From Paracoccaceae bacterium (lineage in GTDB: Bacteria; Pseudomonadota; Alphaproteobacteria; Rhodobacterales; Rhodobacteraceae), in assembly GCA_947476475.1 (NCBI GenBank), contig CANJQT010000008.1, positions 1 through 61,896 on the forward strand: DNA of 61,896 nucleotides, written 5' to 3'. This document shows positions 22,357 to 30,093 of this stretch, piece after piece. Numbering within the stretch: position 1 is the first letter of the stretch; every line of letters begins with the position of its first letter. The notes beneath the pieces were generated by a model. The model was not told the DNA's origin and searched no databases. It was given only the letters and a program-made list of their open reading frames with translations. The position numbers and the translations under genes are program-made.

Positions 22357-22758
22357 ATGGCCCTGATTGCCGCCCGCACCGCCCGCCAGCGCAGCCACTA
22401 TCACCGGATGGCCGAAAGCCTGCGCGAGCTGGAATTTCACCTGCATGGGCGGCTGGCAGGGTCTGGCCAGCTGCCCACTGAGTGGGAAGAGCTGGCCCGC
22501 CAGCAGGGCGCGATGCCGAAGGTGAAGATCACGCTTTGGGTCGAGGGCGATGTGGTGAAGTTTTTCCGTGGCACCGGGCGGGGATTCCAGACCCGGATGG
22601 CCGAGGTGCTGGCCGCCTTCGCGCACGCCCGGCTGGCCGGGGTGCTGGCCGGGGCCGAGGGGGTGGATTATGCGCCGAAGGGCGGGGGCGAGACCAGCCA
22701 CCGGATCGCGGTGCTTCAGGAGTATCTGGGGCTGAAGGACGAGGGCGAGGGGATCTGA
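22357..22758 (+). CDS. BrnA antitoxin-like protein without a BrnT partner
   Basis: 133 residues with a strong ribosome binding site (GAAGGAGGGGG). The C-terminal half has the BrnA-type ribbon-helix-helix pattern: M-P-K-V-K-I-T-L-W-V-E-G-D-V-V-K-F-F-R-G-T-G-R-G-F around residues 53-77, then Q-T-R-M-A-E-V-L-A-A-F. In classic BrnTA systems the toxin BrnT is encoded just upstream; the 170 bases upstream here contain no such gene and mtnP follows on the opposite strand. It is therefore probably an orphan DNA-binding regulator or relic. Identity is by motif only. Confidence 0.7.
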   Translation: MALIAARTARQRSHYHRMAESLRELEFHLHGRLAGSGQLPTEWEELARQQGAMPKVKITLWVEGDVVKFFRGTGRGFQTRMAEVLAAFAHARLAGVLAGAEGVDYAPKGGGETSHRIAVLQEYLGLKDEGEGI

Positions 22759-22888
22759 GGGGCCGGTTGGGCCGTGGGGCAGGTGAGCCTGCGCAAAATT
22801 GCCTCGACTCGTGAAAGGTATGGGCGCACCCTGCGCGATGTCCGACGCGCTTTGCGCCTGGCGCCATATCGTCAAGGGAGGAAGGCCG

Positions 22889-23221
22889 ATGCCATTTTAC
22901 CTGACCCGGTTCACTTACACGCCCGCGACCTGGGCCAAGCTTATCAAGAACCCCGAAGATCGCCGCACTGCCGCCAGGCAATACATTGAATCGGTTGGCG
23001 GAAAGCTGCACGGCTTTTGGTATGCGCTGGGAGATCACGATGGATATAATCTATGGGAAGCCCCTGACAATGTGTCGGTGGCCGCCACGGCAATGGCAAT
23101 CAGTGCTGGCGGGGCGCTGAGTTCGTTTCAGACCACCGCCTTGCTGACGGTCGAGGAAACGCTTGCGGCGATGCAAAAGGCCGCCACGATCACTTACCGA
23201 CCGCCGGGTAGCGCGGGCTAA
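22889..23221 (+). CDS. GYD domain protein
   Basis: 110 residues from the ATG giving M-P-F-Y-L-T-R-F-T-Y-T, with GGGAGGAAGG upstream. It has the GYD-family pattern V-G-G-K-L-H-G-F-W-Y-A-L-G-D-H-D-G-Y, and S-A-G-G-A-L-S-S-F-Q-T-T-A-L-L-T. These small ferredoxin-like-fold proteins are widespread; function is unknown. The frame is open 30 codons upstream, but the internal ATG has the good ribosome binding site. It lies between the BrnA-like gene and a cupin. Confidence 0.82.
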   Translation: MPFYLTRFTYTPATWAKLIKNPEDRRTAARQYIESVGGKLHGFWYALGDHDGYNLWEAPDNVSVAATAMAISAGGALSSFQTTALLTVEETLAAMQKAATITYRPPGSAG

Positions 23222-23268
23222 GGCGCAGGGGTTTCGGCTGCGACTTCGGGTGTTCGAGGAGATGGGGG

Positions 23269-23625
23269 ATGGGGATGACTGAGAGTTTTCTGAAAGCCTT
23301 TGATCAACCGGATGAGGTCCGCGAGTTTCCGCATGGCAAGTTCGAAATCGTTCACATAGCTGATACGACACTTGGCCGTGCCACCTATCAGCCGGGGTGG
23401 AAATGGTCGCTGCACAATGCTCCGATCGTCGGGACCAGTCTTTGCCACGCGCCGCATACCGGCACCGTACTTTCAGGCCACGGGGCGATTCTGTATGAGG
23501 ACGGTCGCTATATTGATCTGCTGCCCGGAATGGTCTTTCACATTTCGACCACCCCGCATGACAGTTGGGCGGTCGGTGACGTTCCCTATGTGTCGCTGCA
23601 TGTCCTGAAGCCGCATCCGCACTGA
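23269..23625 (+). CDS. Small cupin-domain protein
   Basis: 118 residues starting M-G-M-T-E-S-F-L-K-A-F. The sequence shows the single cupin barrel: Q-P-G-W-K-W-S-L-H-N and later a D-L-L-P-G-M-V-F-H-I-S turn with a histidine-rich surround. Similar proteins in Rhodobacterales are annotated only as cupin. Either of two in-frame ATGs six bases apart could start it; GAGGAGATGGGG sits upstream. Function unknown. Confidence 0.75.
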   Translation: MGMTESFLKAFDQPDEVREFPHGKFEIVHIADTTLGRATYQPGWKWSLHNAPIVGTSLCHAPHTGTVLSGHGAILYEDGRYIDLLPGMVFHISTTPHDSWAVGDVPYVSLHVLKPHPH

Positions 23626-23676
23626 GCAGCCTTTGCCCCTGCGGCGCTGGCGGCCGTGGGGGCAAGGCAGCACCGG

Positions 23677-24096
23677 TCAGAGAGACGTATCCACCACCTC
23701 AAACCCATGGGTCACCACCGCCGTCTTCCCCATCATCACCGAGGCTGAGCAGTATTTGTCGGCCGAAAGCTGAACCGCGCGGGCGACTTTTTCGGGGTTG
23801 AGGCCACGGCCGCTGACGATGAATTGCAGATGGATGCGGGTAAAGACCTTGGGGTCGGTTTCGGCGCGGTCGGCGTCGATCATGACCCGGCAGTCGGTGA
23901 CGGCTTCGCGGGATTTTTCAAGGATCGCGATCACGTCCCAGGCTGAACAGCCGCCGGTGCCGATCAGCAAAAGCTCCATCGGCGAGGGGCCGGGTTTGGG
24001 GGCCTCGCCCAAGGCGGTGCCGAAGGCGATGGCATGGCCGGATTCGGTCTGGCCGACGAAGGTGCGGTTGCCCGCCCAGGTGACAGTGGCTTTCAT
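23677..24096 (-). CDS. OsmC family protein
   Basis: 139 residues. Both redox cysteines of the peroxiredoxin-like OsmC/Ohr family are present (G-G-C-S-A-W-D-V and K-Y-C-S-A-S-V-M-M). Length and the K-A-T-V-T-W-A-G-N-R start match the YhfA-like branch. Probably a thiol-dependent peroxide-protection enzyme. Next to a flavin reductase on the same strand, 32 bases apart, so they may be cotranscribed. Confidence 0.88.
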   Translation of the reverse strand: MKATVTWAGNRTFVGQTESGHAIAFGTALGEAPKPGPSPMELLLIGTGGCSAWDVIAILEKSREAVTDCRVMIDADRAETDPKVFTRIHLQFIVSGRGLNPEKVARAVQLSADKYCSASVMMGKTAVVTHGFEVVDTSL

Positions 24097-24128
24097 GGCT
24101 GGTCCTTTCAGGTTCTGGCTTGTCGGGC

Positions 24129-24728
24129 TTACGCCTCGCCGGGGCGGCTCATCTGGAAAAGTTCGGTGACCACGGAATAATCCTTGTAGCCGCCGCGTGC
24201 CACCGGCTGAAAGAGGGTGGCGTCGAAATAACCTTCCCGCAGGCAGTCTTCGCGCAGGTGAACGCCGGTGACTTCGCCAAGGATCAGGAAATTGTCACGG
24301 CCCTTGAGGGTGAGGATCTGGGTCACGCGGCATTCGAGGGTGGCGGGGGCGTCGGCGACGCGCGGGCAGTCGATGGTGGTGCATTCGGCGCGTTCGACCC
24401 CGGCGAGCGTGAATTCGTCCGTGCCGGGCGGGTAGTTGCCGGAGGTGATGTTCATCGCCTCGCGCGCGGCGAAGGCCACGGTGTTGGCGGCGAAGACGCC
24501 GGTGGATTCGATGGCATTCAGGCTGTCCTTGCGCCCGGTAGATGCGAACATCACCTGCGGCGGGCTATAGGCGATGGCGTTGAAGAAGGAATAGGGGGCG
24601 AGGTTGTCGCCCAAGGGGCCACGGGTGGAAATCCAGCCGATCGGGCGGGGCTGGATGATCGCCGTCAGCGGGTTGTGGGGCAGGCCGTGGCCTTCCTCGG
24701 GGCGGTAGAACATCTGGGCCTCATTCAT
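24129..24728 (-). CDS. Flavin reductase-like (DIM6/NTAB) protein
   Basis: 199 residues. Start M-N-E-A-Q-M-F-Y-R-P-E. The FMN-binding split-barrel signature is visible: Q-P-R-P-I-G-W-I-S-T-R-G, then A-P-Y-S-F-F-N-A-I-A-Y-S-P-P-Q-V-M-F-A-S. It probably reduces FMN with NAD(P)H or uses bound FMN to reduce another substrate; no partner monooxygenase is adjacent. The gene is divergent from a GNAT gene with almost no spacer, so the promoter must lie within coding sequence of the neighbour or the GNAT start is further in. Confidence 0.88.
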   Translation of the reverse strand: MNEAQMFYRPEEGHGLPHNPLTAIIQPRPIGWISTRGPLGDNLAPYSFFNAIAYSPPQVMFASTGRKDSLNAIESTGVFAANTVAFAAREAMNITSGNYPPGTDEFTLAGVERAECTTIDCPRVADAPATLECRVTQILTLKGRDNFLILGEVTGVHLREDCLREGYFDATLFQPVARGGYKDYSVVTELFQMSRPGEA

Positions 24729-24804
24729 GTTTGCCCCGGGCTTAGGCCCATGTTACCCGCGTTTCCAGAAGATTCGGGGGCGGGCGGGCAAGAAGGGCAG
24801 GGCT

Positions 24805-25305
24805 TTGTACAGGCTGGAGGAGGAAACAGAGGCCGACTGGTGGGAGGTGGAGGCGCTTTACGATCTGTGCTTTGCGCCCGGTCGCACGGCCCTGTCTTCC
24901 TACCGGTTGCGTGACGGGGTGCCGATGGTGACCGGCCTTTGCCATGTGCTGCGCGACGGCGACGGGATCCTGGCGGCCGTCATCCGCTATTGGCCCGCAC
25001 TGGTGGGCGGGCGGAAGGTTCTGCTGCTGGGGCCGGTGGCCGTGCATCCGACGCGGCAAGGCGAAGGGCTGGGCGGGCTGTTGATTCACGAAAGTCTGGC
25101 CGAGGCGCGGCGTTTGGGCTGGAAGCGCGTTCTGCTGGTGGGCGACGCGCCCTATTACGGGCGTTTTGGATTTGAAAAGTTGGAGGGCGTCGAGATGCCG
25201 CCACCCACCAACCCGGACCGGGTGCTGGGGCTGGAACTGGTGCCGGGGGCCTGGGACGGGGTGCGCGGTGTGGTGGAGAAAGCCACCGATGCGGGACCGG
25301 ACTGA
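24805..25305 (+). CDS. GNAT N-acetyltransferase
   Basis: About 166 residues from a TTG codon that has GAAGGGCAGGG upstream; an ATG at 24727 in frame would extend it by 26 residues but would overlap the start of the divergent flavin reductase gene. The acetyl-CoA motif is L-G-P-V-A-V-H-P-T-R-Q-G-E-G-L-G-G-L-L, and the later Y-Y-G-R-F-G-F is the classical GNAT helix-strand. A generic YhbS-like acetyltransferase; the substrate cannot be read. Confidence 0.82.
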   Translation: MYRLEEETEADWWEVEALYDLCFAPGRTALSSYRLRDGVPMVTGLCHVLRDGDGILAAVIRYWPALVGGRKVLLLGPVAVHPTRQGEGLGGLLIHESLAEARRLGWKRVLLVGDAPYYGRFGFEKLEGVEMPPPTNPDRVLGLELVPGAWDGVRGVVEKATDAGPD

Positions 25306-25379
25306 GGCCCTGGGCCTTGAACTTGGGCCCAGAGGGGCCAAGTGCAGAGAGAATGGTTGGGCGAAAGGTCAGGGTCCGC

Positions 25380-26150
25380 ATGAAACCGAAGGACAACGCC
25401 GCCGATATCGACCTTTTGCCCGACGATCTGGTGCGGCAGGTGGCCGATCTGGCGCGGCGGGCGCAGCGGGCGAACGGGCCGGTGATGAACGGGCTGATGG
25501 CGCTGGGCGGCCGGGCGGAGCGCTGGTTTGCCGGATTGCCCGCGCCCGCGCGGAGCGCTGTGGACGGTATGGCGCGCGGGCTTTTGGAAAAACTCTATGT
25601 CGGTGCGGGGCAGGCTCGCGGCAGTTTGCCGGACCTTGGGGATCACGGACACCGGCTGGCGGCTGCGGTCAGCGGTGCGGCGGGCGGATCGGCGGGGCTG
25701 GCAAGCGCGGTGGTCGAACTGCCCGCCACCGTGATGGTGATGTTCGGTGCCATGCAGAAGGAAGCGGCGCGGGCGGGCTTTGACCCCGATGCGCCCGAGG
25801 TGCGGCTGGCCTGTCTGGACATCTTCGGATCCGGCCGTCCGGGGGCGGAGGATGACGGGATCAACACCGTCTTCTTTGGTGCGCGGATGACGGTGAATGC
25901 GGCAACCGTGCAAGCGGTTATCGGCCGGGTGTTGCCCGCGTTTTCTGCGATGCTGGGCAAAAGTCTAGCGGGTAAGGCGGTGCCCCTGATCGGGGCGGTG
26001 GCGGGGGCCGGGATCAACTATGCCTTCACCGATTACTATCAGGATGTGGCGCGGGTGCGCTTTGGCCTGATGCGGCTGGCCGAGGATCATGGCCGCGAAC
26101 GCATCCACCATGCCTTCCGCGCCGAGATGGCGCGGAAGATGGTGGTCTAG
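25380..26150 (+). CDS. EcsC family protein
   Basis: 256 residues from the ATG giving M-K-P-K-D-N-A-A-D-I. The EcsC fold is recognised by L-I-G-A-V-A-G-A-G-I-N-Y-A-F-T-D-Y-Y and the long Ala/Gly-rich amphipathic stretches (about 90-125). Ecs proteins are widespread and of unknown role in Gram-negative bacteria. The gene converges with the GST relic 14 bases later. Confidence 0.82.
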   Translation: MKPKDNAADIDLLPDDLVRQVADLARRAQRANGPVMNGLMALGGRAERWFAGLPAPARSAVDGMARGLLEKLYVGAGQARGSLPDLGDHGHRLAAAVSGAAGGSAGLASAVVELPATVMVMFGAMQKEAARAGFDPDAPEVRLACLDIFGSGRPGAEDDGINTVFFGARMTVNAATVQAVIGRVLPAFSAMLGKSLAGKAVPLIGAVAGAGINYAFTDYYQDVARVRFGLMRLAEDHGRERIHHAFRAEMARKMVV

Positions 26151-26164
26151 GCACCGCCCTCGGG

Positions 26165-26587
26165 TCAGGCGTTGGGAAGGCGGTCGAAATCGGCCGCCGA
26201 GTGGCGTTCGGGCAGCCGCATGTCGGGCGTGCCCCTGTTGCGGTTAACCTTGCGGCCACGCTGGACAGCGGGGCGGGCGTCAATTTCAGCGGCCCAGCGC
26301 ATGACGTTCTTGTAGGACGCGGTATCAAGGAATTCGTTGGCAGTTCCGTAAGCGCGGCCGAGGGCGAGGTTACCATACCAAGGCCAGATCGCCATGTCGG
26401 CGATCGTATAGTCATCGCCCGCGATGAAGCGGCGGGTGGCCAGTGTGCGGTCGAGCACGTCATACTGGCGTTTGGCTTCCATCGCATAGCGGTTGATCGG
26501 ATATTCGTACTTGTCCGGCGCATGGACGTAGAAATGGCCGAACCCGCCGCCGGTTGGTTTGTCCCAGGCCCAGACTTTCGGGGGAGT
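26165..26587 (-). pseudogene. Internally deleted YghU-type glutathione S-transferase relic
   Basis: The frame reads P-P-K-V-W-A-W-D-K-P-T-G-G and then directly G-F-G-H-F-Y-V-H-A-P-D-K-Y-E-Y-P, continuing to M-E-A-K-R-Q-Y-D-V-L-D, A-D-M-A-I-W-P-W-Y-G-N and R-P-A-V-Q-R-G-R. In intact YghU proteins the first block is the extreme N-terminus and the second lies about 140 residues later; here the thioredoxin-like GSH-binding domain between them is gone, joined in frame at a shared Gly-Gly-Gly. No ATG, GTG or TTG start exists before the first block (an ATA codon sits three residues before the T-P-P), although the frame is open further upstream. What remains is the helical C-terminal domain. A short functional protein from the internal ATG at 26482 is possible but unlikely. 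Confidence 0.8.
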
Positions 26588-26702
26588 GCGGTTTATGGTA
26601 GCTGCGCCTGCCTGTCTGCAAGATGGAAGACGAAGGCATGCATGCGCCGCGCCGGGGAAAGTGACATTTGCGCGATCCGGCCATGCGCGGGGCGCATGGG
26701 GG

Positions 26703-28949
26703 TCAGATGTCCTGACGGGCGAGCCAATCCATCACCGCCGGGCGCAGGTTGGTCGCCCCTTCGGTGCGGGCGCCGTCCATCACGGCGCGCAGATCATCCA
26801 GATTGATCTTGCGGATCAGATGCTTGACCGGGCCGATCGAGGCCGGGCGCATCGAAAGGGTCCGCATGCCGATGGCAGCAAGGCAAAGTGCTTCGACCGG
26901 TCGGCCCGCGTCTTCGCCGCAGAAGGACAAGGGGGTGCCTGCGCGTTCGCAGCGCCCGACGATCTTTTCAAGGAAGGTGATGAAGCTGGCGTTCAGCATG
27001 TCGTAACGCTTGCGCACCCGTTCATTTTCACGGTCGGCAGCGAAGAAGAACTGCTTGAGGTCATTGCCGCCGATCGAGATGAAATCGGCCATTTCGAAGA
27101 ACGCCTCGGGGGCGAAGGCGAGCGAGGGGGTTTCCAGCATGGCGCCGACTTCAAGGATCGAGGGTAGCTTGTGGCCAAGGGCGCGTTCGCTTTCCACTTC
27201 GTCCAGAAGCCTTTGGCGGGCATCGCGGAATTCGTCGAATTCGGCGACGAAGGGGAACATGATGCTGAGCGGGCGGCCTGCGGCGGCACGCAACAGCGCC
27301 TGAAGCTGCATCCGAAGGACGCCGGGTTTGTCCAGCCCGACGCGGATCGCGCGCCAGCCCATCGCCGGGTTTGGTTCTTCGACCCGTTTCATGTAGGGCA
27401 GAACCTTGTCTGACCCGATGTCGAGCGTGCGGAACACCACGCGCTTGCCATGCGCTGCCTCCATCACGCGGGCGTAAAGGCCTGCCAGTTCGCCGCGCTT
27501 GGGGACATGGCTGCGCACGAGGAATTGCAGTTCGGTGCGGAAAAGCCCGACGCCTTCGGCGCCTGAGCCGGCCAGCGAGGGCAGGTCGGCCATCAGGCCC
27601 GCGTTCATCAAAAGCGAGACGGTCTTTCCGCAGGTCGAGGTGGCGGGCAGGTCGCGCAGGCTGGCGTAGCGGGTCTGCGCTTCGGCCTGCATGGCGATCT
27701 TTTCGCGGAAGGCGCGGGCAACGGTTTCTTCGGGGCGCAGATGGACGATGCCCTGATCGCCATCGACAAGGATATGGTCGCCGTTCAGCGCCTCGGTGGT
27801 GATCAGTTCGGCATGGATGACCAAGGGGATCGACAGGGCGCGGGCGACGATGGCGGCATGGCTGCCTACTGAGCCTTCTTCCAGCACCACGCCGCGCAGT
27901 TTGCGGCCATAGTCCAGCAGTTCGGCTGGGCCGATGTTGCGCGCGACAAGGATCGGGTTGGCGGGCATGTCGGCGCCGGTATCAAGCCCCTGGCCGGTGA
28001 GGATGCGCAAGAGCCGGTTCGACAGATCGTCAAGGTCATGCAGACGGTCGCGCAGATAGGGGTCGGGCACCGATTCCAGCCGGGCGCGGGCCTGCGACTG
28101 TTCCTTTTCCACCGCCGCTTCGGCTGACAGGCCGCGGGAGATGTCTTCTTCCATCCGCCGCAGCCAGCCGCGGGAATTGGCGAACATCCGGTAGGCTTCC
28201 AGAACTTGCTGATGTTCCTGATCGGCAAGGTGGTTGGTGCTAAGCATCGCATCGACCGACAGGCGCAGATCGGCCACCGCCTTGTTCAGCCGTTCCTGTT
28301 CCTTGACCGGGTCGTCACCGACCGGGTTGGTGATGACCACGCGCGGTTCATGCAGCCAGACGCGGCCTTCGGCGGCGCCTTCCTGGCCGGTGCCGCCACG
28401 GAACATGACCGGGTTCTTGTGCGGTGCCGAAAGCGCCTCGCCCTCGCCGATGAAGGCGCCAAGCTCGGACATTTCGGCCACCACCATGGCCACCACTTCC
28501 AGCGCGTAAACCTCGTCATCGGAATAGTGGCGCTGGTCCTTCGACTGAACGACAAGCACCCCGACCTTTTCGCCGATGCGCTGGATCGGCACGCCAAGGA
28601 ACGAGGAATAAATCTCCTCGCCCGTCTCTGGCATGTAGCGAAAGCCCTTTTCGGCGGGGGCGTTGGGCGTGTTGATGGGGGTGGAGTTCTTGGCCACCCG
28701 CCCGACCAGACCTTCGCCCAGCTTCATCCGCGTCTTGTGGACGGATTCCTTTTTCAGGCCTTGGGTCGAGCAGAGTTCGAGCGTTTCATCATCGCGGAAA
28801 AGGTAGACCGAACAGACCTGGGTGCCCATCGAGTCCGCGATCAGATGGGTGATGCGGTCCAGCCGTTCCTGGCCTGCGCCGGGTTCGGCCAGGGTATCGC
28901 GCAAACGGCGCAGGAGCTTGCGGCTGTCGCTTTCGCTGCGTTCGGGCAT
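26703..28949 (-). CDS. ptsP: Phosphoenolpyruvate-protein phosphotransferase PtsP (EI-Ntr)
   Basis: 748 residues from the ATG giving M-P-E-R-S-E-S-D-S-R. An N-terminal GAF domain (about 25-165) is followed by the enzyme I region: HPr-binding helical part, the phosphohistidine swivel domain with H364 in G-S-V-G-S-H-A-A-I-V-A-R, and the PEP-binding TIM barrel (F-R-T-E-L-Q-F-L, C-G-E-D-A-G-R-P). It transfers phosphate from PEP to NPr and PtsN in the nitrogen PTS, which regulates potassium and nitrogen metabolism. lysC is usually its immediate neighbour in Rhodobacterales; here a foreign-looking gene lies between. The upstream frame is open but non-coding in composition. Confidence 0.95.
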   Translation of the reverse strand: MPERSESDSRKLLRRLRDTLAEPGAGQERLDRITHLIADSMGTQVCSVYLFRDDETLELCSTQGLKKESVHKTRMKLGEGLVGRVAKNSTPINTPNAPAEKGFRYMPETGEEIYSSFLGVPIQRIGEKVGVLVVQSKDQRHYSDDEVYALEVVAMVVAEMSELGAFIGEGEALSAPHKNPVMFRGGTGQEGAAEGRVWLHEPRVVITNPVGDDPVKEQERLNKAVADLRLSVDAMLSTNHLADQEHQQVLEAYRMFANSRGWLRRMEEDISRGLSAEAAVEKEQSQARARLESVPDPYLRDRLHDLDDLSNRLLRILTGQGLDTGADMPANPILVARNIGPAELLDYGRKLRGVVLEEGSVGSHAAIVARALSIPLVIHAELITTEALNGDHILVDGDQGIVHLRPEETVARAFREKIAMQAEAQTRYASLRDLPATSTCGKTVSLLMNAGLMADLPSLAGSGAEGVGLFRTELQFLVRSHVPKRGELAGLYARVMEAAHGKRVVFRTLDIGSDKVLPYMKRVEEPNPAMGWRAIRVGLDKPGVLRMQLQALLRAAAGRPLSIMFPFVAEFDEFRDARQRLLDEVESERALGHKLPSILEVGAMLETPSLAFAPEAFFEMADFISIGGNDLKQFFFAADRENERVRKRYDMLNASFITFLEKIVGRCERAGTPLSFCGEDAGRPVEALCLAAIGMRTLSMRPASIGPVKHLIRKINLDDLRAVMDGARTEGATNLRPAVMDWLARQDI

Positions 28950-29219
28950 CAATTGTCCATCGGGTCGCTTTCCCTCTCTATAGGGGGGAAGGTGCACAAT
29001 GGGGAGTGATAATTGCAGATTGCACCAAGGCTTGGGCAAAGTGCGCGCGGTTGTGGTGCCGGTGCCGGAAAAGTGGGCGGTTTGGGGGGGAGTGTGGTGG
29101 AGATGCGGACGAAGCGGTCGCACGCTGGGAACCACTCAATGCCCGCTTTGGATTGGCGTAGCGGCTCTTGTTCGCCGCAATGCATTGACACCATCTCCGC
29201 GTTCACTGATCCTTCCCAT

Positions 29220-29933
29220 ATGAGAGAACGTATCCTCAGCGAAATCAAACGCCTTGCAGCAGAAAACGGTGGCAAAGCCCCCGGCAAGGTCCACTTTCAG
29301 CAAGAGACCGGTATTGCGGAGAGCGACTGGTATGGAAAGCTGTGGCTTCGCTGGAATGATGTAGTTGCAGATGCAGGTCTGACTCCAAACGAAAAACAGG
29401 AACGGTTGTCCAGCGATCTGGTCTTGGACAAGTATGCCGAGGTCTGCCGCCACTACGGCAAGCCTCCTTCAAGTGCTGAGTTGCGCTTTTTCGCAAGGGA
29501 GACCGCCAACTTCATAAGTCACAACACCTTCGCTAAGCACTTCGGCAGTAAGGACGGAGTGATAGCGGCTCTCAGGGATCGTGCCATTGAGCGAGGCGAC
29601 GAAGATCTGATCGTTATCCTGCCCCAAGGGAAAGCGTATCAGGCTTCTACAGCAGGTCGCGGGTCAACGAATGTCTCAGAGGGCTGGGTCTATCTTCTCC
29701 AGTCCGGCAACCACTTCAAGATTGGCCGAAGCGATGAACTGGAAAAGCGAGTGAAGCAGATCAGCATCGCGCTCCCTGCGAAGGTCGAACTGGTCCACGC
29801 TATCAAAACAGACGACCCTCCAGGTATCGAAAGCTACTGGCACCGCCGCTTTGCAGAGCAACGCGCCAACGGAGAGTGGTTCAAGCTCTCTCACGCCGAC
29901 GTGAGAGCCTTCAAGCGGCGCAAGTTTCAATAG
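29220..29933 (+). CDS. Protein with homing-endonuclease-associated repeats and a GIY-YIG-like (MUG113/T5orf172) domain
   Basis: 237 residues, start M-R-E-R-I-L-S-E-I-K-R-L-A-A-E-N-G-G. Residues 2-54 match the homing-endonuclease-associated repeat pattern (A-A-E-N-G-G-K-A-P-G, then E-T-G-I, S-D-W-Y-G-K-x-W-x-R-W and A-G-L); residues 64-120 form a second, weaker copy. Residues 155-235 form a GIY-YIG-superfamily domain: Y158-L-L, F166-K-I-G-R, R177, then E204-x-x-W-H-R-R-F and G-E-W-F. Predicted DNA-binding and possibly nicking activity. No target intron, inteline or transposase was seen; its base composition is clearly more A+T-rich than ptsP and lysC. A good -35 (TTGACA, 29185-29190) lies upstream, without a convincing -10. 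The upstream open frame to 29013 is likely not translated. Confidence 0.8.
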   Translation: MRERILSEIKRLAAENGGKAPGKVHFQQETGIAESDWYGKLWLRWNDVVADAGLTPNEKQERLSSDLVLDKYAEVCRHYGKPPSSAELRFFARETANFISHNTFAKHFGSKDGVIAALRDRAIERGDEDLIVILPQGKAYQASTAGRGSTNVSEGWVYLLQSGNHFKIGRSDELEKRVKQISIALPAKVELVHAIKTDDPPGIESYWHRRFAEQRANGEWFKLSHADVRAFKRRKFQ

Positions 29934-30043
29934 ACAGCTATGAAACAGACATGCGCCGCAGGGTGGGGAAAACGGTCATTTGGGCTCAAACCGGACTTGC
30001 GGGCATCGCTTCATCCAGCACTGGTGCAAGTTCCCAACAACGC

Positions 30044-30071
30044 AAAAGGCGGACCGGTTGCCCGGCCCGCC
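30044..30071 (-). terminator. Intrinsic terminator of lysC
   Basis: In the minus direction GGCGGGCCGG pairs with CCGGTCCGCC (10 bp, one G-U), with a GCAA loop, and is followed by TTTTGCG. It begins about 20 bases after the lysC stop. The tetraloop and T-run make it a convincing terminator, and it separates lysC from the inserted plus-strand gene. Confidence 0.78.
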
Positions 30072-30093
30072 TATCAATGCGATGGATCCGCGA

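Noticed and set aside
28950-29219. Possible extension of the GIY-YIG-like gene to an upstream start at 29013 and of ptsP to 29135
   Set aside because: The added residues have no family similarity and a shadow-like composition; internal ATGs match the recognised N-termini.
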